Position numbers and translations under genes: made by a program
Origin: Faecalibacterium sp. I3-3-33
Lineage (GTDB): Bacteria > Bacillota > Clostridia > Oscillospirales > Ruminococcaceae
DNA length: 64,000 nt
Direction: 5' to 3'
Assembly (NCBI RefSeq): GCF_023347295.1
Contig: NZ_CP094469.1
Coordinates: 434,001 to 498,000 of the forward strand
In this document: in pieces, positions 61,883-64,000 of the stretch
Numbering within the stretch: the stretch's first letter is position 1
Layout of the letters: every line of letters starts with the position of its first letter
Notes under the pieces: generated by a model
Databases searched by the model: none
The model's input: the letters and a program-made list of their open reading frames with translations, nothing else
Told to the model about the DNA's origin: nothing

Positions 61883-63442
61883 ATGACTGCCGTGATATAC
61901 GCCCGCTATTCCAGCGACAACCAGCGTGAAGAATCCATTGAAGGCCAGATTCGTGAATGTACGGCCTATGCCGAAAAGAATGGCATTACGGTGGTCAAGC
62001 ACTACATTGACCGTGCCATCTCTGCCAAGACCGATAACCGCCCGCAGTTCCAGCAGATGATCAAGGACAGTGAGCGTGGCATCTTTGACGTCATCATTGT
62101 CTGGAAGCTCGACCGCTTTGCCCGGAATCGCTACGACAGTGCCCGGTACAAGACCCAACTGAAGAAAAACGGTGTCAAGCTCATGTCTGCTACCGAGATC
62201 ATCTCCGAGGGACCGGAGGGCATCATTCTGGAATCGGTGCTGGAAGGCTATGCAGAATACTACTCTGCCGACCTTGCCGAAAAGGTTGTCCGTGGACAGA
62301 CGGAGAACATCCTGAAAGGCCGCTGCAATGGTGGGCGTGGAACGTTTGGTTATACGCTGGATTCCGAGCGAAAATTTCACATCGATCCGCTTGCCTCCCC
62401 TTTCGTGCTGGAAGCGTTCAGGAAGTACCGGGATGGTCTTACGATGAAAGAAATTCGGGACTGGCTGAATGAAAATGGCATCAAGAACCCGGTCGGCAGC
62501 GCGTTCACCTATAACAGTGTCGAACATATGCTCAAGAATCGGCGTTACATCGGAGAACTGAAATTCCGGGATGTGGTCGTGCCGGATGCTATCCCGCCCA
62601 TCATTCCGCTGGAACTGTTTGAGGACGTGCAGGAAAAAATCGCCAAAAACAAGAAAGCCCCTGCCCGGAGAAAGGCAGAGGATGATTACCTGCTGACAAC
62701 CAAGCTGCACTGTGGTTACTGCGGTGCGCTGATGTTTGGCGAGAGCGGCACAAGCCGGACGGGAGAAGTCCACCGCTATTATAAATGTGCTACCGTCAAA
62801 AAGAGGAAGGGCTGCAAGAAGAAAACCGTCCGCAAACAGTGGCTGGAAGATTTGGTGGTCAACCAGACCATGAAGCTTGTTCGGGATGATGCTGCTATGG
62901 AATCCATCATTGCCAAGGTCATGGAACTGCAAAACAAGGAGAATACCAACATTTCCCTTTATGAAAAGCAGCTCCGGGATGCAGAATCCGGTATCCAGAA
63001 TATGCTCAATGCGGTTCAGGCCGGTATCCTGACCAGTTCCGCCAAGGAGCGGCTGGAGCAGCTGGAAGAAACCAAGCGTGAGCTTGAAGCCCGCATTGCA
63101 GAAGAAAAGCTGGCAAAGCCGAAAGTAACCGAAGAATTTATCAGGTTTTGGCTGCTGCGGTTCCGCAAGCTGGATATGAGCCTGAAAAACCAGCGGCAGG
63201 CACTGGTGGATACCTTTATCAATGCGATTTACCTGTATGATGATAAGGTTCTCATTACCTTTAACTATAAAGAAGGGACACAGACCGTGACTTTTGGAGA
63301 AGCGGCAGAAGCCGCATCAAAGGGAAATGGTTCGGATTTGGATTGCATTCCTGCACCACAAAAAAGACAGCTTTTGATAGCTGTCTTTTTTGCTTTATAT
63401 GGCAATTTTCTTTCAGCAGCACCGGCAGAACAGCGGACTTGA
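61883..63442 (+). CDS. Second large serine recombinase, 3' end fused to flanking DNA
   Basis: 519 aa as read, from the ATG after GGGAGGTG. Catalytic domain VIYARYSSDNQREESIEGQ (nucleophile Ser in ARYSSD), VWKLDRFARNRYDSA, then the recombinase domain (about 155-260), a zinc ribbon (CGYCGALMFG ... YKCATVKKRKGCKKK) and a coiled coil (about 370-430). It is a different subfamily from the recombinase at 23,368. The frame passes through a hairpin and T run (63360-63391). The last 25-30 residues look unlike family ends and probably derive from the sequence beyond the element junction. Confidence 0.9.
   Translation: MTAVIYARYSSDNQREESIEGQIRECTAYAEKNGITVVKHYIDRAISAKTDNRPQFQQMIKDSERGIFDVIIVWKLDRFARNRYDSARYKTQLKKNGVKLMSATEIISEGPEGIILESVLEGYAEYYSADLAEKVVRGQTENILKGRCNGGRGTFGYTLDSERKFHIDPLASPFVLEAFRKYRDGLTMKEIRDWLNENGIKNPVGSAFTYNSVEHMLKNRRYIGELKFRDVVVPDAIPPIIPLELFEDVQEKIAKNKKAPARRKAEDDYLLTTKLHCGYCGALMFGESGTSRTGEVHRYYKCATVKKRKGCKKKTVRKQWLEDLVVNQTMKLVRDDAAMESIIAKVMELQNKENTNISLYEKQLRDAESGIQNMLNAVQAGILTSSAKERLEQLEETKRELEARIAEEKLAKPKVTEEFIRFWLLRFRKLDMSLKNQRQALVDTFINAIYLYDDKVLITFNYKEGTQTVTFGEAAEAASKGNGSDLDCIPAPQKRQLLIAVFFALYGNFLSAAPAEQRT
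63360..63391 (+). terminator. Terminator-like hairpin at the right junction
   Basis: AAAAAAGACAGCT (63360-63372) and AGCTGTCTTTTTT (63379-63391) form a 13-bp stem with a T run, inside the open frame of the recombinase. Confidence 0.75.
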
Positions 63443-63597
63443 ATAGGGCGGCAACAAAAGGGAAGCACCGGCAGCGCTGCCGGGCACCGCGGCCTATTTG
63501 CACAGAACCGTTCAAATCGTTCTCTGCACTGGACAACCACCCCCTGTTCGCGGTATACTGAAAGCTGAATGAAATGCAGAAAAAACGAGGTCGCAGC

Positions 63598-64000
63598 ATG
63601 GTGGAACAGGCAAACGAACTGATATTGGATCTCCTGCCCCTTTCGGCACAGACGGGACGGCTGGTGCGGGTGTACGGCACAGCGCCCTGCGTGGTGCTGC
63701 CGGGTACTCTGCCCGCCCCGGCGGGCGGCAGTTTTGCCCTGACCGAGCTGGGCAACTACTGTTTTTCGGAAAAGCCCCGCAGCCTGCCTGCGGCGGATAC
63801 CCTCTGCCGCTACGCAGTAAGCGCAGACGGCACGGTGCGGCTGACCCGGGCGTTTGGGCAGGCGGTGGGGCAAAAGCCCGCCCGCCGGTACGATTTTGAC
63901 CTTGACGCCCCGGCTGCGGACGAAGAGGAACTGCACCCGGTGTGCGGCAGCTTTTTAGAGGAAGTCACCCTGCCGGACAGTGTACAGGTCATTGGCAGCT
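63598..64000 (+). CDS. Leucine-rich-repeat (BspA-like) protein, N-terminal part (cut by window edge)
   Basis: 134 residues visible and open to the window end. Start ATG at 63598, 7 bp after GAGGTC. The first 110 residues have no recognised domain (RLVRVYGTAPCVVLPGTLP; FALTELGNYCFS). The last residues, FLEEVTLPDSVQVIGS, begin the BspA-type LRR_5 repeat pattern. The GC-rich coding style marks the return to host chromosome. No signal peptide, so the product is probably cytoplasmic unless exported another way. Confidence 0.75.
   Translation, partial: MVEQANELILDLLPLSAQTGRLVRVYGTAPCVVLPGTLPAPAGGSFALTELGNYCFSEKPRSLPAADTLCRYAVSADGTVRLTRAFGQAVGQKPARRYDFDLDAPAADEEELHPVCGSFLEEVTLPDSVQVIGS

Overview
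The window looks like a piece of chromosome from a gut Clostridia of the Oscillospiraceae, most like Faecalibacterium. The host parts (about 1-23,300 and 63,450-64,000) are GC-rich and carry typical Firmicutes genes: an Rrf2 regulator facing cysK, lrgAB, a TatBAC operon, mscL, a Cof-type HAD phosphatase and short sigma-A promoters. The genus call is an inference from gene style and composition, not from a marker gene.

Host region, 1-23,311. In order: cysK (partial) and its divergent Rrf2 regulator; a small acetyltransferase cassette between two near-identical terminators; lrgA (with an ACG where the start codon should be) and lrgB; a copper-chaperone-like protein; an AraC regulator; glycogen phosphorylase; the tat operon; a heterodimeric ABC exporter; an SseB/Sel1 protein beside a stand-alone dnaK; a secreted protein; mscL with a zinc-ribbon tail; a probable type I toxin-antitoxin locus; a HAD hydrolase, an exonuclease and a DedA-like protein; a trigger-factor-like protein without a PPIase domain; and tRNA-Leu(CAG). 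Two related inverted-repeat elements (4517-4569 and 12577-12736) behave like a MITE family.

Mobile region, about 23,363-50,260. This is an integrative and conjugative element of the Tn1549-like type. It has a large serine recombinase, TnpW, HTH and sigma-like regulators, a predicted oriT, a frameshifted mobC, a relaxase, an ArdA/ArdC/YodL fusion, topoisomerase III, NlpC/P60, a DNA cytosine methyltransferase, VirB4, PrgI, a VirB6-like protein, Maff2, VirD4, PcfB and a replication initiator. Its cargo includes an RlmN/Cfr-type radical SAM 23S rRNA methyltransferase. That gene lies downstream of a promoter, an 8-codon leader peptide and two terminator-like hairpins, which is the layout of an antibiotic-responsive attenuator.

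Accessory region, 50,265-63,442. First comes a TetR-controlled operon of two membrane-anchored alpha/beta hydrolases, each preceded by a tiny single-span membrane protein. An 890-bp gene-free stretch rich in hairpins follows. Then comes the most interesting locus: a PTS EIIBC, a Cys-type sulfatase with no signal peptide, two half-size CHR (chromate/sulfate) transporters and a GH1 6-phospho-beta-glycosidase. These face an RpiR regulator and an anaerobic sulfatase-maturating radical SAM enzyme. I propose that it imports and phosphorylates a sulfated beta-glycoside, desulfates it in the cytoplasm, cleaves it, and exports the sulfate through the CHR pair. RpiR-type operators sit on both promoters. 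A second, unrelated serine recombinase ends this block and its reading frame runs into flanking DNA. The window closes in a leucine-rich-repeat host gene.
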